Part shown: positions 16,527 through 25,279 of the stretch, piece by piece
How positions within the stretch are numbered: the stretch's first letter is position 1
Layout: the number at the start of each line of letters is the position of its first letter
NCBI RefSeq assembly: GCF_034932365.1
Contig: NZ_JAYGHR010000064.1
Coordinates: 62,001 to 126,000, forward strand
Source: Capilliphycus robustus
Lineage (GTDB): Bacteria > Cyanobacteriota > Cyanobacteriia > Cyanobacteriales > Microcoleaceae
Reading direction: 5' to 3'
Length of the DNA stretch: 64,000 nt
Notes under the pieces: model-generated
What the model saw: the letters and a program-made list of their open reading frames with translations, nothing else
Databases searched by the model: none
What the model was told of the DNA's origin: nothing
Position numbers and translations under genes: made by a program

Positions 16527-17636
16527 ATGCAATTTAGATTACCCGCTTTCTTTCATCGTCTCTGGCTGTATCTTCCCTATACTCAATGGCTAATTGTACT
16601 GGTATTTGCGATTGTTATTGCTTTAGAATATTCCACTCCGCCGCCCTATGTGTTTGGCTATCTGTATATTGGGGCAATATTACTGGCTAACTCACACCTC
16701 AGTCGCAAAGCCACTGCACAAGTGGTCTTATTTGCGGTAATATTAACTGTATTAAACTTAGTCATACCGGGATTAGAAGCGATTTCACCTGCAACGGTTG
16801 CTAATCGTTTTATTGCTGTTACCGCTTTAATTGTCACGGGTTGGTTAAGTCAAAAAAACCGCAGCTACGAAGAAGCAATAGCCCGTCAACGAATGCAATT
16901 ATTTGCCCAAAAAAAACTGATTCAATTACGAGAAGATTTTGCGTCTACTCTAACTCACGATTTGAAAACGCCCCTTTTAGGTGCAATTGAAACTTTAATC
17001 GCCTTTGAACAGGGAAAATTCGGCGCAGTTACTTCAACACAAACTAAAGTGATTGATATTATCAAACGGAGTCACCAAAATACTTTACAACTGGTGGAAA
17101 CGTTACTCGATGTTTACCGCAATGATACGGAAGGTTTGCAGTTAAAACGAAAGTCTGTAGACTTAGTAATCTTAGCCGAAGAAGCGATTTCAACCCTAAC
17201 AACTCTCGCTTCTAGTCGTCAAGTTTACATCCGTTTAACCCAAGAAAACTCCGATTTTCGTTCCCGATGTTGGGTGAATGCAGACCCCCTACAATTGCTG
17301 CGTGTCCTCGTTAACCTGATTTCTAATGGAATTAATCATTCTCGTCGCGGAAGCACTGTACAGGTGATGCTGATGGCGGATAATGGCGATTTTGTGGTAA
17401 AAGTAATAGATGAAGGTCAAGGCATTCGAGATGAGGAACTCCCGATGTTATTTGAACGCTTCTATCAAGGAAATGGCGATCGCCAAGCCAAAGGTTCGGG
17501 ATTAGGACTTTACCTCAGTCGTCAAATTGTAGAGGCGCATGGTGGTAAAATTTGGGCAGAACAGCGATCGCCTCATGGTGCGATATTCTCCTTTCGTCTT
17601 TCGGCTGAAATTTCCTCTGCGATGGCGAATTCTTAA
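16527..17636 (+). CDS. Membrane sensor histidine kinase next to kdp
   Basis: A 369-residue kinase. The first 110 residues hold about three to four membrane helices; then a coiled linker, the HisKA box with His144 in THDLKTPL, and an HATPase domain with N-box LVNLISNGINHS, G1 DEGQGI, F-box and G2 GSGLGLYLSRQI. Its gene lies 3 bp before a response regulator and diverges from kdp. Since KdpD here lacks a kinase, this pair is the best local candidate to control kdp; that link is inference from position. Confidence 0.85.
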   Translation: MQFRLPAFFHRLWLYLPYTQWLIVLVFAIVIALEYSTPPPYVFGYLYIGAILLANSHLSRKATAQVVLFAVILTVLNLVIPGLEAISPATVANRFIAVTALIVTGWLSQKNRSYEEAIARQRMQLFAQKKLIQLREDFASTLTHDLKTPLLGAIETLIAFEQGKFGAVTSTQTKVIDIIKRSHQNTLQLVETLLDVYRNDTEGLQLKRKSVDLVILAEEAISTLTTLASSRQVYIRLTQENSDFRSRCWVNADPLQLLRVLVNLISNGINHSRRGSTVQVMLMADNGDFVVKVIDEGQGIRDEELPMLFERFYQGNGDRQAKGSGLGLYLSRQIVEAHGGKIWAEQRSPHGAIFSFRLSAEISSAMANS

Positions 17637-17639
17637 TTA

Positions 17640-18320
17640 ATGAACCCCAAACCGTTAAACATTTTATTAGTAGAAGATGACGAATTATTTCGTCTCGGTT
17701 TAGTCACTCGACTTCAGCAAGAAGGAGATATTCTAATTGTCGCAGAAGCCGAAGATGGAGAAACAGCCGTAGAATTGGTGAGTCAGTATTCGTTAAATGT
17801 CGTGATTTTAGATGTCGGACTTCCCGGAATTGGTGGCGTAGAAGCCTGTCGCCAAATCAAACAAAAACAGCCCTTACTTCCGGTTTTAGTTTTGACTTCT
17901 CACTCTCAAAAACCTCTGATTAATCGCTTAATTGAAGCCAAAGCACAAGGGTATTGTTTAAAAGGAATTGCACCGGAAGCATTAATATTAGCCATTCGTT
18001 CGGTAGCCGCAGGTGCTTCTTGGTGGGACCCGATGGCGACTCAAGAAATACAAGAAACCTTTGGACGATTTGCAGAGGTTCCAGAAGGTTCAGAAGCATA
18101 TTCTGCGAGTAATCCTTTAACGAAAAGAGAACAGGAAATATTAGCTTTAATTGCTTCGGGTAAATCTAATCAAGAAATAGCTGATATTTTGTATATTGCA
18201 CCGGGGACTGTACGAGTTCATGTGCATACTATTTTGAAGAAATTAAATGCACGCGATCGCACCCAAGCGGCTTTAGTTGCTATACAAAAGAAACTGGTTG
18301 CAGCGAATTTTTTGGAGTAA
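17640..18320 (+). CDS. NarL/FixJ-type response regulator
   Basis: A 226-residue regulator with a receiver domain (acidic pair EDD at 12-14, phospho-acceptor Asp58 in ILDVGLPG, Lys near 108) and a C-terminal LuxR-type helix-turn-helix: LTKREQEILALIASGKSNQEIA and GTVRVHVHTILKKLNARDR. It starts 3 bp after the kinase gene stop, so they are co-transcribed and presumably partners. KdpE of other bacteria is of the OmpR type, so this is not an orthologue of KdpE. Confidence 0.88.
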   Translation: MNPKPLNILLVEDDELFRLGLVTRLQQEGDILIVAEAEDGETAVELVSQYSLNVVILDVGLPGIGGVEACRQIKQKQPLLPVLVLTSHSQKPLINRLIEAKAQGYCLKGIAPEALILAIRSVAAGASWWDPMATQEIQETFGRFAEVPEGSEAYSASNPLTKREQEILALIASGKSNQEIADILYIAPGTVRVHVHTILKKLNARDRTQAALVAIQKKLVAANFLE

Positions 18321-18494
18321 AGCCGAAGCATTGATTCTCATCAACTTTGAAGCGGTTTGATTTTCGACAAAAGATAGACAGATCGGCGATCGCTTCTCTT
18401 GAGAAAAAGGGATTTGTGCCGGAATGTTACAGATTGTTGCATTTGTTCACAAAAATGAGACGTAAACCCCGTGATCCCCTAATCTGAAGGATGG

Positions 18495-18531
18495 TATAGT
18501 GATGCCAATATATTCCCTTGTTATCAAGGGA
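18495..18531 (+). promoter_or_regulatory. cpcG -10 box and leader hairpin
   Basis: TATAGT at 18495-18500 is a candidate -10 about 90 bp upstream of cpcG. Downstream, TCCCTTG (18514-18520) and CAAGGGA (18525-18531) form a perfect 7-bp hairpin with a TTAT loop, expected close to the 5' end of the transcript where it may stabilise the mRNA. No convincing -35 was found. Confidence 0.4.
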
Positions 18532-18588
18532 TGGCTTAACAGCCAGATGAAGTTATCAACGTTAACTTTGAGATTAAGGAGATTTTAA

Positions 18589-19350
18589 GTGGCGCTTCCT
18601 TTATTAGAGTACACACCCATTAGCCAAAATGTACGGGTTGCAGGATACGAAGTCGGGAGTGATGAACAACCCAAAAAGTTTTCGTCTGAAAATTTACCCT
18701 CTGGGGCGGAATGGGACGAATTAATTTGGGCGGCTTATCGCCAAATTTTCAGTGAACACCAGCTTCTCAAGAGCAACCGTCAAAAGATTTTGGAGTCTCA
18801 GCTTAAATTTGGTCAAATTACCGTGCGAGACTTCATCCGGGGTTTAGCAACCTCTGATCCTTTCCTGCGGTTCAACTACCAAACCAACAGCAACTACCGT
18901 TTTGTGGAAATGTGTGTTCAGCGCATTTTAGGACGGGACGTTTACAGCGAACGGGAAAAAATCGCTTGGTCTATCGTTGTTGCAACCAAAGGGCCATTAG
19001 GCTTTATCAATGCCCTGGTTGAAAGTGATGAGTATCTCGAAAACTTTGGATATGATACCGTTCCCTACCAACGTCGTCGGGTTCTCCCCCAACGTAACCA
19101 GGGAGAAACACCGTTCAACCTGAAAACCCCTCGTTACAACGAGTATCACCGCAATCAGTTAGGTTTCCCTCAAATCGTTTGGCAAACCACTGTGCGTCGC
19201 TTTGTTCCTCAAGAGAAGCAAGTCAAAGCAGGCGATCCTTCAATGTTCTTGGGTATGGCGCGGGAAGTTTCTCCCGGCGTCAATAAAATCACCCAAGTTG
19301 CAGTCGGTAACATCAATATTGAGATGATGGTTCCCTACCGCAAAAAATAA
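18589..19350 (+). CDS. cpcG: Phycobilisome rod-core linker polypeptide CpcG
   Basis: A 253-residue linker beginning MALPLLEYTPISQNVRV. The Pfam PBS-linker domain spans about residues 20-185 (WDELIWAAYRQIFSEHQLL, SQLKFGQITVRDFIRGLA, RFVEMCVQRILGRDVYSEREKIAWSIVVAT, GFINALVESDEYLENFG). It joins phycocyanin rods to the allophycocyanin core. The C-terminus (VPYRKK) lacks the hydrophobic helix of CpcL/CpcG2, so it is the core-attached CpcG1 type. The start codon is GTG 18589, with AAGGAGAT 5 bases upstream. It stands alone, not in a cpc operon. Confidence 0.94.
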   Translation: MALPLLEYTPISQNVRVAGYEVGSDEQPKKFSSENLPSGAEWDELIWAAYRQIFSEHQLLKSNRQKILESQLKFGQITVRDFIRGLATSDPFLRFNYQTNSNYRFVEMCVQRILGRDVYSEREKIAWSIVVATKGPLGFINALVESDEYLENFGYDTVPYQRRRVLPQRNQGETPFNLKTPRYNEYHRNQLGFPQIVWQTTVRRFVPQEKQVKAGDPSMFLGMAREVSPGVNKITQVAVGNINIEMMVPYRKK

Positions 19351-19396
19351 AGCTCTAACGATTAATTAGAAGAGCAATTTTTGAAGGTCGTTGATT

Positions 19397-19485
19397 GTCG
19401 CTGTCAGGAGTTAGAAGTTAGGAGTCCGTTGCTTAGTGCAGAAGACGCTTAAGGTTTAGCACTTGACAGCGACTATTTTATTTTT
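19397..19485 (+). terminator. Long-loop inverted repeat with T-rich tail after cpcG
   Basis: GTCGCTGTCA (19397-19406) pairs perfectly with TGACAGCGAC (19464-19473), 57 bases apart, followed by TATTTTATTTTT. It lies between the convergent cpcG and terD genes and probably ends both transcripts. Confidence 0.55.
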
Positions 19486-19492
19486 ACAAGTT

Positions 19493-20092
19493 CTATAAAA
19501 AAGAACGCACAACACCATTGAGATCAGATTCAATCGGAGTTCCTAACGCTTTAAATTTCCACTGTCCGTTCTCTTTATAGACTTCTCCCATCAACATGGA
19601 AATTTTTCCATCATAAGAGGGTTCTCCAGACAAGCTATAACGAGCAATTTCAATTCCCGCCGCATCTACAGCCCGCACAAATGCGTTTTCAATCATCCCA
19701 AAGTTTTGCTTTCTAGCCACTCCCTCATAAATATTCACCCCCAAAACAATGCGTTCATAGACTTCGGGAAGGCTATTGAGATAGAGAAAAATCTGTTCAT
19801 CATCGCCATGACCTTCGCCTGTGAGGTTATCTCCTGAATGAACAACCGTTTTATCGTTAGATTGCAAATGAGCGTAATAAATCACATCTTCTTTGTAATT
19901 TTTTAACTTATTATTTCTCCCCAATAAAAGAGCATATCCATCTAAATCAAAATCTACCGTTTTACCCAGTAATCCTTCAATTAATCCTTTCGGTTTGGCG
20001 ACATCCCAACCGAGTCCCATTGTCAATCTCGATAAATCATATTCACTTTTATCGAGAACGATGCTTTGCCCTTTTTTTAAGTTAATTGCCAT
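19493..20092 (-). CDS. TerD family protein (third of tandem set)
   Basis: A 199-residue TerD-domain protein: start MAINLKKGQSI, LGWDVAK, VDFDLDGYALLL, HSGDNLTGEGHGDDEQI and NFGMIENAFVRAVD. TerD domains bind calcium through acidic residues in the DLD and GDD motifs; the family is linked to tellurite and other stress responses but its biochemical role is unclear. It is the most divergent of the three tandem copies. It is preceded by the second copy with a 66-bp gap. Confidence 0.88.
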   Translation of the reverse strand: MAINLKKGQSIVLDKSEYDLSRLTMGLGWDVAKPKGLIEGLLGKTVDFDLDGYALLLGRNNKLKNYKEDVIYYAHLQSNDKTVVHSGDNLTGEGHGDDEQIFLYLNSLPEVYERIVLGVNIYEGVARKQNFGMIENAFVRAVDAAGIEIARYSLSGEPSYDGKISMLMGEVYKENGQWKFKALGTPIESDLNGVVRSFL

Positions 20093-20158
20093 TTTTCTGA
20101 AAATATTATATTGAGCAATATTCGGGTTATAACCTTGCCTAAAACCTCTCTACTGTTG

Positions 20159-20728
20159 TTACACGTACTTGTCTACAAAGCTTTGTAAACCTGCATTATA
20201 ACCCTGTCCAACCGCTTGAAATCGCCATTCGCCATCTTTTCGATAAAGTCGGCCAAATTCAACTGATGTCTCTCTAGAAAAGTCTTCCTCTAAATCATAT
20301 CGGGTGACTTCAGTATTGGTTTCCGAATCATAAATTCGGATAAAAGAGTTACGAACCTGTCCGAAGTTTTGGCGGCGTTGATCAGCTTCGTGAATGGTGA
20401 CAACAAAAATCAATTCTTGAATGGCGGAATTAATTTGAGTTAAATTAATTTCAATCGTCTCATCATCTCCACTCGCTTCGCCTGTGCGACTATCTCCTAA
20501 ATGTTTGACTGAACGATCAGGAGAGAGTAAATTATTGTAAAACACAAAGTATTCATCCTCGGGAATTTTGCCATTTTCACCCAGCATAAATACAGAAGCA
20601 TCCAAGTCAAATTCCCCGCCCGTATCGGTAACATTCGCATCCCAACCTAACCCCACTCCGACTTTTTTGAGTCCGGGTGCTTCTTTAGCCAGGTTGATTC
20701 GTTCTCCCTTTTTGATGTTGATTGACAT
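20159..20728 (-). CDS. TerD family protein (second of tandem set)
   Basis: A 189-residue TerD/TerE-like protein with LGWDANV, FDLDASVFML, HLGDSRTGEASGDDE and RRQNFGQVRNSFIRIYD. The acidic calcium-site residues are all present. It is very similar to the protein at 20773-21342, implying a recent tandem duplication. Same strand, 44 bp downstream of the first copy. Confidence 0.9.
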   Translation of the reverse strand: MSINIKKGERINLAKEAPGLKKVGVGLGWDANVTDTGGEFDLDASVFMLGENGKIPEDEYFVFYNNLLSPDRSVKHLGDSRTGEASGDDETIEINLTQINSAIQELIFVVTIHEADQRRQNFGQVRNSFIRIYDSETNTEVTRYDLEEDFSRETSVEFGRLYRKDGEWRFQAVGQGYNAGLQSFVDKYV

Positions 20729-20772
20729 AGTTCTAACTCAATCTTTACCCTTTACTCAAAGTCTTTATCTAA

Positions 20773-21342
20773 CTAGGCGTACTGAGCTACATAAGCTTCT
20801 AAATCAGAATTTGACCCTTGTCCAACAGCTTTAAATTGCCACTCATTTCCCTCTTTAGACAACCGTCCGATTTCCACAGAAGTTTCTCGGGAAAAATCTT
20901 CTTCTAACTCATAACGGGTGACTTCAGTTTGGGTTTCTTCATCATAAATTCTGATCGATGAATTTCTCACTTGTCCAAAGTTTTGTCGGCGGGCTTCCGC
21001 TTGAAAGATCGTGACAATAAACACTATTTCTTGGATAGAACTATCGACTTTTTGCAAGTCTATTCTGATGGTTTCATCATCACCCTGACCTTTTCCGGTG
21101 CGACTATCTCCCGATGATTTCACCGCACCATCGGCTGATTCTAGGTTATTATAAAAGACAAAAAACTTTTCACTGGGAATTTTACCATTAGCTCCCAACA
21201 TAAACACCGAAACATCCAAATCAAAATCAGTGCCGATCTCAGAAGAATTGACATCCCATCCCAGTCCAACTCCTGCTTTTTTCAAGCCCGGAGCTTGCTT
21301 GGATAGATTAATGCCTTCACCTTTTTTGAGGTTAATTGTCAT
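20773..21342 (-). CDS. TerD family protein (first of tandem set)
   Basis: A 189-residue TerD protein starting MTINLKKGEGINL, with LGWDVNS, FDLDVSVFML, SSGDSRTGKGQGDDE and RRQNFGQVRNSSIRIYD. First gene of a three-gene terD operon on the minus strand. No TerC, TerB or TerY partner genes lie nearby in this window, so the ter system here is TerD only, as far as the window shows. Confidence 0.9.
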   Translation of the reverse strand: MTINLKKGEGINLSKQAPGLKKAGVGLGWDVNSSEIGTDFDLDVSVFMLGANGKIPSEKFFVFYNNLESADGAVKSSGDSRTGKGQGDDETIRIDLQKVDSSIQEIVFIVTIFQAEARRQNFGQVRNSSIRIYDEETQTEVTRYELEEDFSRETSVEIGRLSKEGNEWQFKAVGQGSNSDLEAYVAQYA

Positions 21343-21605
21343 GTTTTCTCACTCAATTTACTCAAACAACAAGCGTAACGTCCAATTCTAGCTTCAAGGA
21401 AGGACTCACCAATATTAACAGTTAATCCGGTTTCAACCTAACGAAATCTTTTCAGTCCAAAATGTTAACATCGAAAGGTCTAACACCTGCCCCTCGCTTC
21501 AGAATTAGCCTGTGTGTATCCCGTTCTCTAGGTCGGTCTACGACCACTCTAATTGTAGCGTAGACGTCTAATCTTGCGACTCAGCTTTTGAAATTCAGGT
21601 TGACT

Positions 21606-22124
21606 CTAACGACGATACAAAGCCTGATATTCAGCTTCGGTGAGCCAATCTTGATCACTCTCGACTCGATCTAAAAACAGGATTCCTTCGAGATGGTCAT
21701 ATTCATGCTGAAAAATGCGAGCTACAAAATCCGTCAGTTGCTGTTGCTGAAGCTGACCATTTCGATCCCTGTATTCAACCTCAATCGTTTGAAATCTGGC
21801 AACCAGTCCCCGTATTCCTGGAACACTCAGACAGCCTTCCCATCCCTTTTCCTGTTCAGTCGAATGACTAACAATTTTCGGGTTAATCATGGCGGTTGGT
21901 TCCATCAACGGCGCCTGGGGATAGCGAGGATTAGGACGAGAAGCAACAATAAACAGGCGATCGCTTTGAGAGACTTGGGGCGCGGCAATTCCCACACCGT
22001 TAGATTTTATTGTAGTAGCAATTAAATCATCAATCAGGCTTTGAAGACGAGGATCTGAAATTTCAGTAATCGCTTCAGCTTGACGACGCAATACTGGATT
22101 TCCCAGTTGAGCAACTTGTAACAT
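21606..22124 (-). CDS. def: Peptide deformylase
   Basis: A 172-residue enzyme that removes the formyl group from new proteins. The three PDF motifs are intact: GVGIAAPQ (43-50), EGCLSVPG with metal ligand Cys98, and QHEYDH with ligands His140 and His144 and catalytic Glu141. It stands alone between terD and an HtrA-like protease on the minus strand. Confidence 0.95.
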   Translation of the reverse strand: MLQVAQLGNPVLRRQAEAITEISDPRLQSLIDDLIATTIKSNGVGIAAPQVSQSDRLFIVASRPNPRYPQAPLMEPTAMINPKIVSHSTEQEKGWEGCLSVPGIRGLVARFQTIEVEYRDRNGQLQQQQLTDFVARIFQHEYDHLEGILFLDRVESDQDWLTEAEYQALYRR

Positions 22125-22241
22125 ATCAACCCTAAAACTCAGATCTCAAAAAATAAGGTAGGCACTCTTGTAACAGGTGACTGGTACGGGTAATTTATGA
22201 AGCCACTCCTACAACTGTTAACTGTAAAAACTGATAACTGA

Positions 22242-23504
22242 TTACAATTGTGGGGGTAGATTTCCGGTCATTACACTGAGCGTTAGATTCTGCCCATTGC
22301 GGTTAAGTTCCACTTGCAGAGAACTACCGACAATTTTATTTTGAACGATCTGCTGCACGGTTTCGGATTTGCGAACCGATTGACTATCAACTTTTTGAAT
22401 CACGTCTCCAGGTTGAACTCCTGACTGTTCCGCCGGAGAACCAGGAACCACATTCACCACCAAAACCCCTTCATCTGTGGAAATCGGAGAAGGTAATTCC
22501 GGGTTCAGTCGGCGTTTAACTTCTGGAGAGAGCGTCACCATCTCAATCCCCAAATAAGCGTGTTCAGCGCGACCTGTGGCGATTAACTGTTGAGCAATTT
22601 GTTGAGCCTTGTTAATGGGAATGGCAAACCCTAGCCCTTGAGCGCCGCTAATAATCGCCGTATTCATCCCGATCACTTCGCCTTGAGCGTTGAGCAGTGG
22701 CCCGCCGGAATTTCCGGGGTTAATCGCCGCATCCGTTTGAATAAAGCCGATGCGCTTATCAGGAACACCCACATCGCTACTAGAACGACCTGTAGCGCTA
22801 ATAATTCCCACCGTTACCGAGTTATCTAAACCCAAGGGATTGCCAATGGCAATCGCCCATTCTCCAGGGGCTAGCTGTTCAGAATCTCCGATGCGAACAT
22901 TGGGTAGATTATTGGCATCAATTTTAATCACCGCCACATCCGTCACCGAATCTGTCCCTAAAACTTGACCTTCAAATATTCGACCATCCTTGAGAACAAC
23001 TTGAACAGTATCGGTATCCTCAACCACATGGCTGTTCGTTAAAATATGACCTTCTGAACTGATAATAAATCCTGATCCGGTGCCTTCCTCGGTGGGGGAC
23101 TCATCAGGTAAACCGGGCGGTTCTCCAAACCCAAAAAACTCATCGGGAAACGGCTGATCAAAGCGATCTAAACCTCGGCGACCCACCCGCCTCGAAGCGT
23201 TAATTCGGACAACGGCAGGCCCTACTTGTTCAACCGCCGACACGATAAAGTTGGAGTTGGCGGTTTTGGGAATCGGAAGTGGGGATTTTTGGGCAAACCA
23301 AGCGGGTGAATTGGCAGTTAAATCTTCTTTTTCGGAGGGCGTGGGAACTGGGGCGAGTTCCTCTCTGGGGCTGTCTTGCGAGGAGACAATAGTCTGGTTC
23401 TCTATCCACCGTTCACCCATGAGAGCGGCTCCGGCTCCAGTGAGCATCAGCATCAGATAGAGTATGGGTTGCTTCCAAAAAACTTTTTCCGTTGTACTAC
23501 TCAT
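22242..23504 (-). CDS. HtrA/Deg-family serine protease (HhoA/HhoB/HtrA type)
   Basis: A 420-residue protease with an N-terminal membrane anchor or signal (residues 11-29), a proline/acid-rich linker, a trypsin-like domain with triad His159 (TNSHVV), Asp189 (DVAVI) and Ser266 (GNSGGP), and a single PDZ domain (about 310-410). Cyanobacterial members (HhoA, HhoB, HtrA) degrade damaged proteins in the periplasm or at membranes. One PDZ domain fits that group. The 326-bp space to dnaA contains no ORF. Confidence 0.92.
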   Translation of the reverse strand: MSSTTEKVFWKQPILYLMLMLTGAGAALMGERWIENQTIVSSQDSPREELAPVPTPSEKEDLTANSPAWFAQKSPLPIPKTANSNFIVSAVEQVGPAVVRINASRRVGRRGLDRFDQPFPDEFFGFGEPPGLPDESPTEEGTGSGFIISSEGHILTNSHVVEDTDTVQVVLKDGRIFEGQVLGTDSVTDVAVIKIDANNLPNVRIGDSEQLAPGEWAIAIGNPLGLDNSVTVGIISATGRSSSDVGVPDKRIGFIQTDAAINPGNSGGPLLNAQGEVIGMNTAIISGAQGLGFAIPINKAQQIAQQLIATGRAEHAYLGIEMVTLSPEVKRRLNPELPSPISTDEGVLVVNVVPGSPAEQSGVQPGDVIQKVDSQSVRKSETVQQIVQNKIVGSSLQVELNRNGQNLTLSVMTGNLPPQL

Positions 23505-23830
23505 CGCCAGATTATCCGATTGACTAATAGGATTCGTTAACAGGTGTCGGGTCTTTCAGGAGTTAAACCGTTTGAGCCACCATTATAGAGAGCAGTTGTT
23601 CAATTGCTTCTCTCAACTGTAACATTATCGCTGCCGGAACAATCGGTTTTTTAACTGAAAGCCTGATTTTTGCCAGCTTCGAGAGTCGTGAAGTGATGGG
23701 TTCAACGGTTGAGCTAGGCGTGATTGAGGTGAATCCATTAAACTGGTATTTTTTGTAGACTCGAATGGCAGGCTGTGTACGGGTCTATTGTCCCACAGTG
23801 TCCCAACCCTATTCAAATCGGAACTTAGCA
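23505..23830. other. Intergenic region between the protease and dnaA
   Basis: Divergent promoter region. I looked for TTATCCACA or TTTTCCACA-type DnaA boxes and found none clustered here, so there is no visible oriC or autoregulatory box set. Confidence 0.5.
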
Positions 23831-25192
23831 GTGGAAATTTCCCTTGAAAGTTTATGGCATCAAGTCTTAGACCGTCTCCAGGTGCAACTGGGTGAACCCA
23901 CATTTGACACTTGGATCAAAACAGCCAGTCCTGAACGTCTCGAAAGTCATTGTTTGGTGATTCGCACGCCGAACCCTTTTGCTCGCAATTGGTTACAAAA
24001 ACATTACAAGGAAATCATCGGCGAGGCGGTTCAAGATATTTTAGGCTATACGGTTGAAATTTATGTCACGACGGAAACTGAGACGAGTCTAGAAAATGTT
24101 GAAGCCCAACAACTCATCTGGCCGTCTCATGTCGCTGAATCTCCCGCTACTCAACGACTTAAACCGACGAACCTCAATCCTAAATATCAGTTTTCTCGCT
24201 TTGTTGTCGGGGCGAATAGTCGTTTAGCTCATGCGGCGGCGTTGGCGGTGGCTGAGTCTCCAGGACGAGAGTTTAACCCGTTATTTTTGTGTGGCGGTGT
24301 GGGTTTAGGCAAAACTCATTTGATGCAAGCGATTGGACATTATCGGATTGAAATTAATCCCGATGCTAAGGTTTTTTATGTTTCGACTGAAAAGTTTACA
24401 AATGATTTAATCGCGGCAATTCGCAAAGATAGTATGCAAAGTTTCCGAGAACATTATCGGGCGGCGGATGTATTATTAGTTGATGATATTCAGTTTATTG
24501 AAGGTAAAGAATATACTCAAGAGGAATTTTTTCACACGTTTAACACATTACATGAAGCCGGACAACAGGTGGTTCTCGCGGCTGACCGTCCTCCGAATCA
24601 AATTCCTCGCTTACAAGAACGGTTATGTTCTCGCTTTTCGATGGGGTTGGTGGCTGATATTCAACCGCCTGATTTGGAAACCCGCATGGCAATTTTGCAG
24701 AAAAAAGCCGAATATGAAAATGTACGCCTTTCTAAAGAGGTGATCGAATATATTGCGACTCGTTACACCTCTAATATTCGCGAACTTGAAGGGGCATTAA
24801 TTCGGGCGGTTGCTTATACTTCTATTTCGGGTTTATCGATGACAGTAGAAAATATTGCTCCGGTTCTTAATCCGGCTGAAAAGCCGGAAGAATCTTCTCC
24901 TGAAGCTGTTATTCAAACGGTTGCAGAAACGTTTAAAGTCTCTGTTGATGATTTAAAAGGGAATTCTAGACGCCGAGAAATTAGTGTAGCGCGTCAGGTG
25001 GCGATGTATTTGATGCGACAACATACGGATTTGAGTTTGCTGAAAATTGGGGAATTATTTGGAGGAAAAGACCATACAACCGTGATGTATTCCTGTGAAA
25101 AAATTGCTCAGTTGCGTAATCGAGATCTCGAGTTAGCACAAACCCTCAGACAGTTGAGTGATAAAATTAACTATACTAGCCGATATCACTAA
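23831..25192 (+). CDS. dnaA: Chromosomal replication initiator DnaA
   Basis: About 453 residues. Domain I starts VEISLESLWHQVLDRLQ; the AAA+ domain has Walker A GGVGLGKTH (155-163) and Walker B LLVDDIQF; the C-terminal DnaA-box binding domain has RREISVARQVAMYL and GGKDHTTVMYS. It opens the origin and controls initiation. I chose the GTG at 23831, where similarity begins; an in-frame ATG at 23765 adds 22 residues unlike the family. dnaN is not adjacent, as is common in cyanobacteria. Confidence 0.93.
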   Translation: MEISLESLWHQVLDRLQVQLGEPTFDTWIKTASPERLESHCLVIRTPNPFARNWLQKHYKEIIGEAVQDILGYTVEIYVTTETETSLENVEAQQLIWPSHVAESPATQRLKPTNLNPKYQFSRFVVGANSRLAHAAALAVAESPGREFNPLFLCGGVGLGKTHLMQAIGHYRIEINPDAKVFYVSTEKFTNDLIAAIRKDSMQSFREHYRAADVLLVDDIQFIEGKEYTQEEFFHTFNTLHEAGQQVVLAADRPPNQIPRLQERLCSRFSMGLVADIQPPDLETRMAILQKKAEYENVRLSKEVIEYIATRYTSNIRELEGALIRAVAYTSISGLSMTVENIAPVLNPAEKPEESSPEAVIQTVAETFKVSVDDLKGNSRRREISVARQVAMYLMRQHTDLSLLKIGELFGGKDHTTVMYSCEKIAQLRNRDLELAQTLRQLSDKINYTSRYH

Positions 25193-25205
25193 CCTTTCTT
25201 CAAAG

Positions 25206-25239
25206 TTTCCCCCGGCTTGATCGTTTCTACCAGGGGAAA
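25206..25239. terminator. Inverted repeat between convergent dnaA and the next gene
   Basis: TTTCCCC...GG (25206-25215) pairs with CC.GGGGAAA (25230-25239) around a 14-base loop, a likely bidirectional terminator in the 87-bp space between two converging genes. Confidence 0.5.
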
Positions 25240-25279
25240 TCTTCAATTGATAAACGTGCGAAACCCTTGATAACAACTA

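Noticed and set aside
23505..23830. Possible oriC next to dnaA
   Set aside because: No cluster of TTATCCACA/TTTTCCACA-type boxes or AT-rich unwinding element was found on either side of dnaA.
23625..23903. 92-codon minus-strand ORF overlapping the dnaA start
   Set aside because: No recognisable features and it overlaps the conserved start of dnaA on the other strand.
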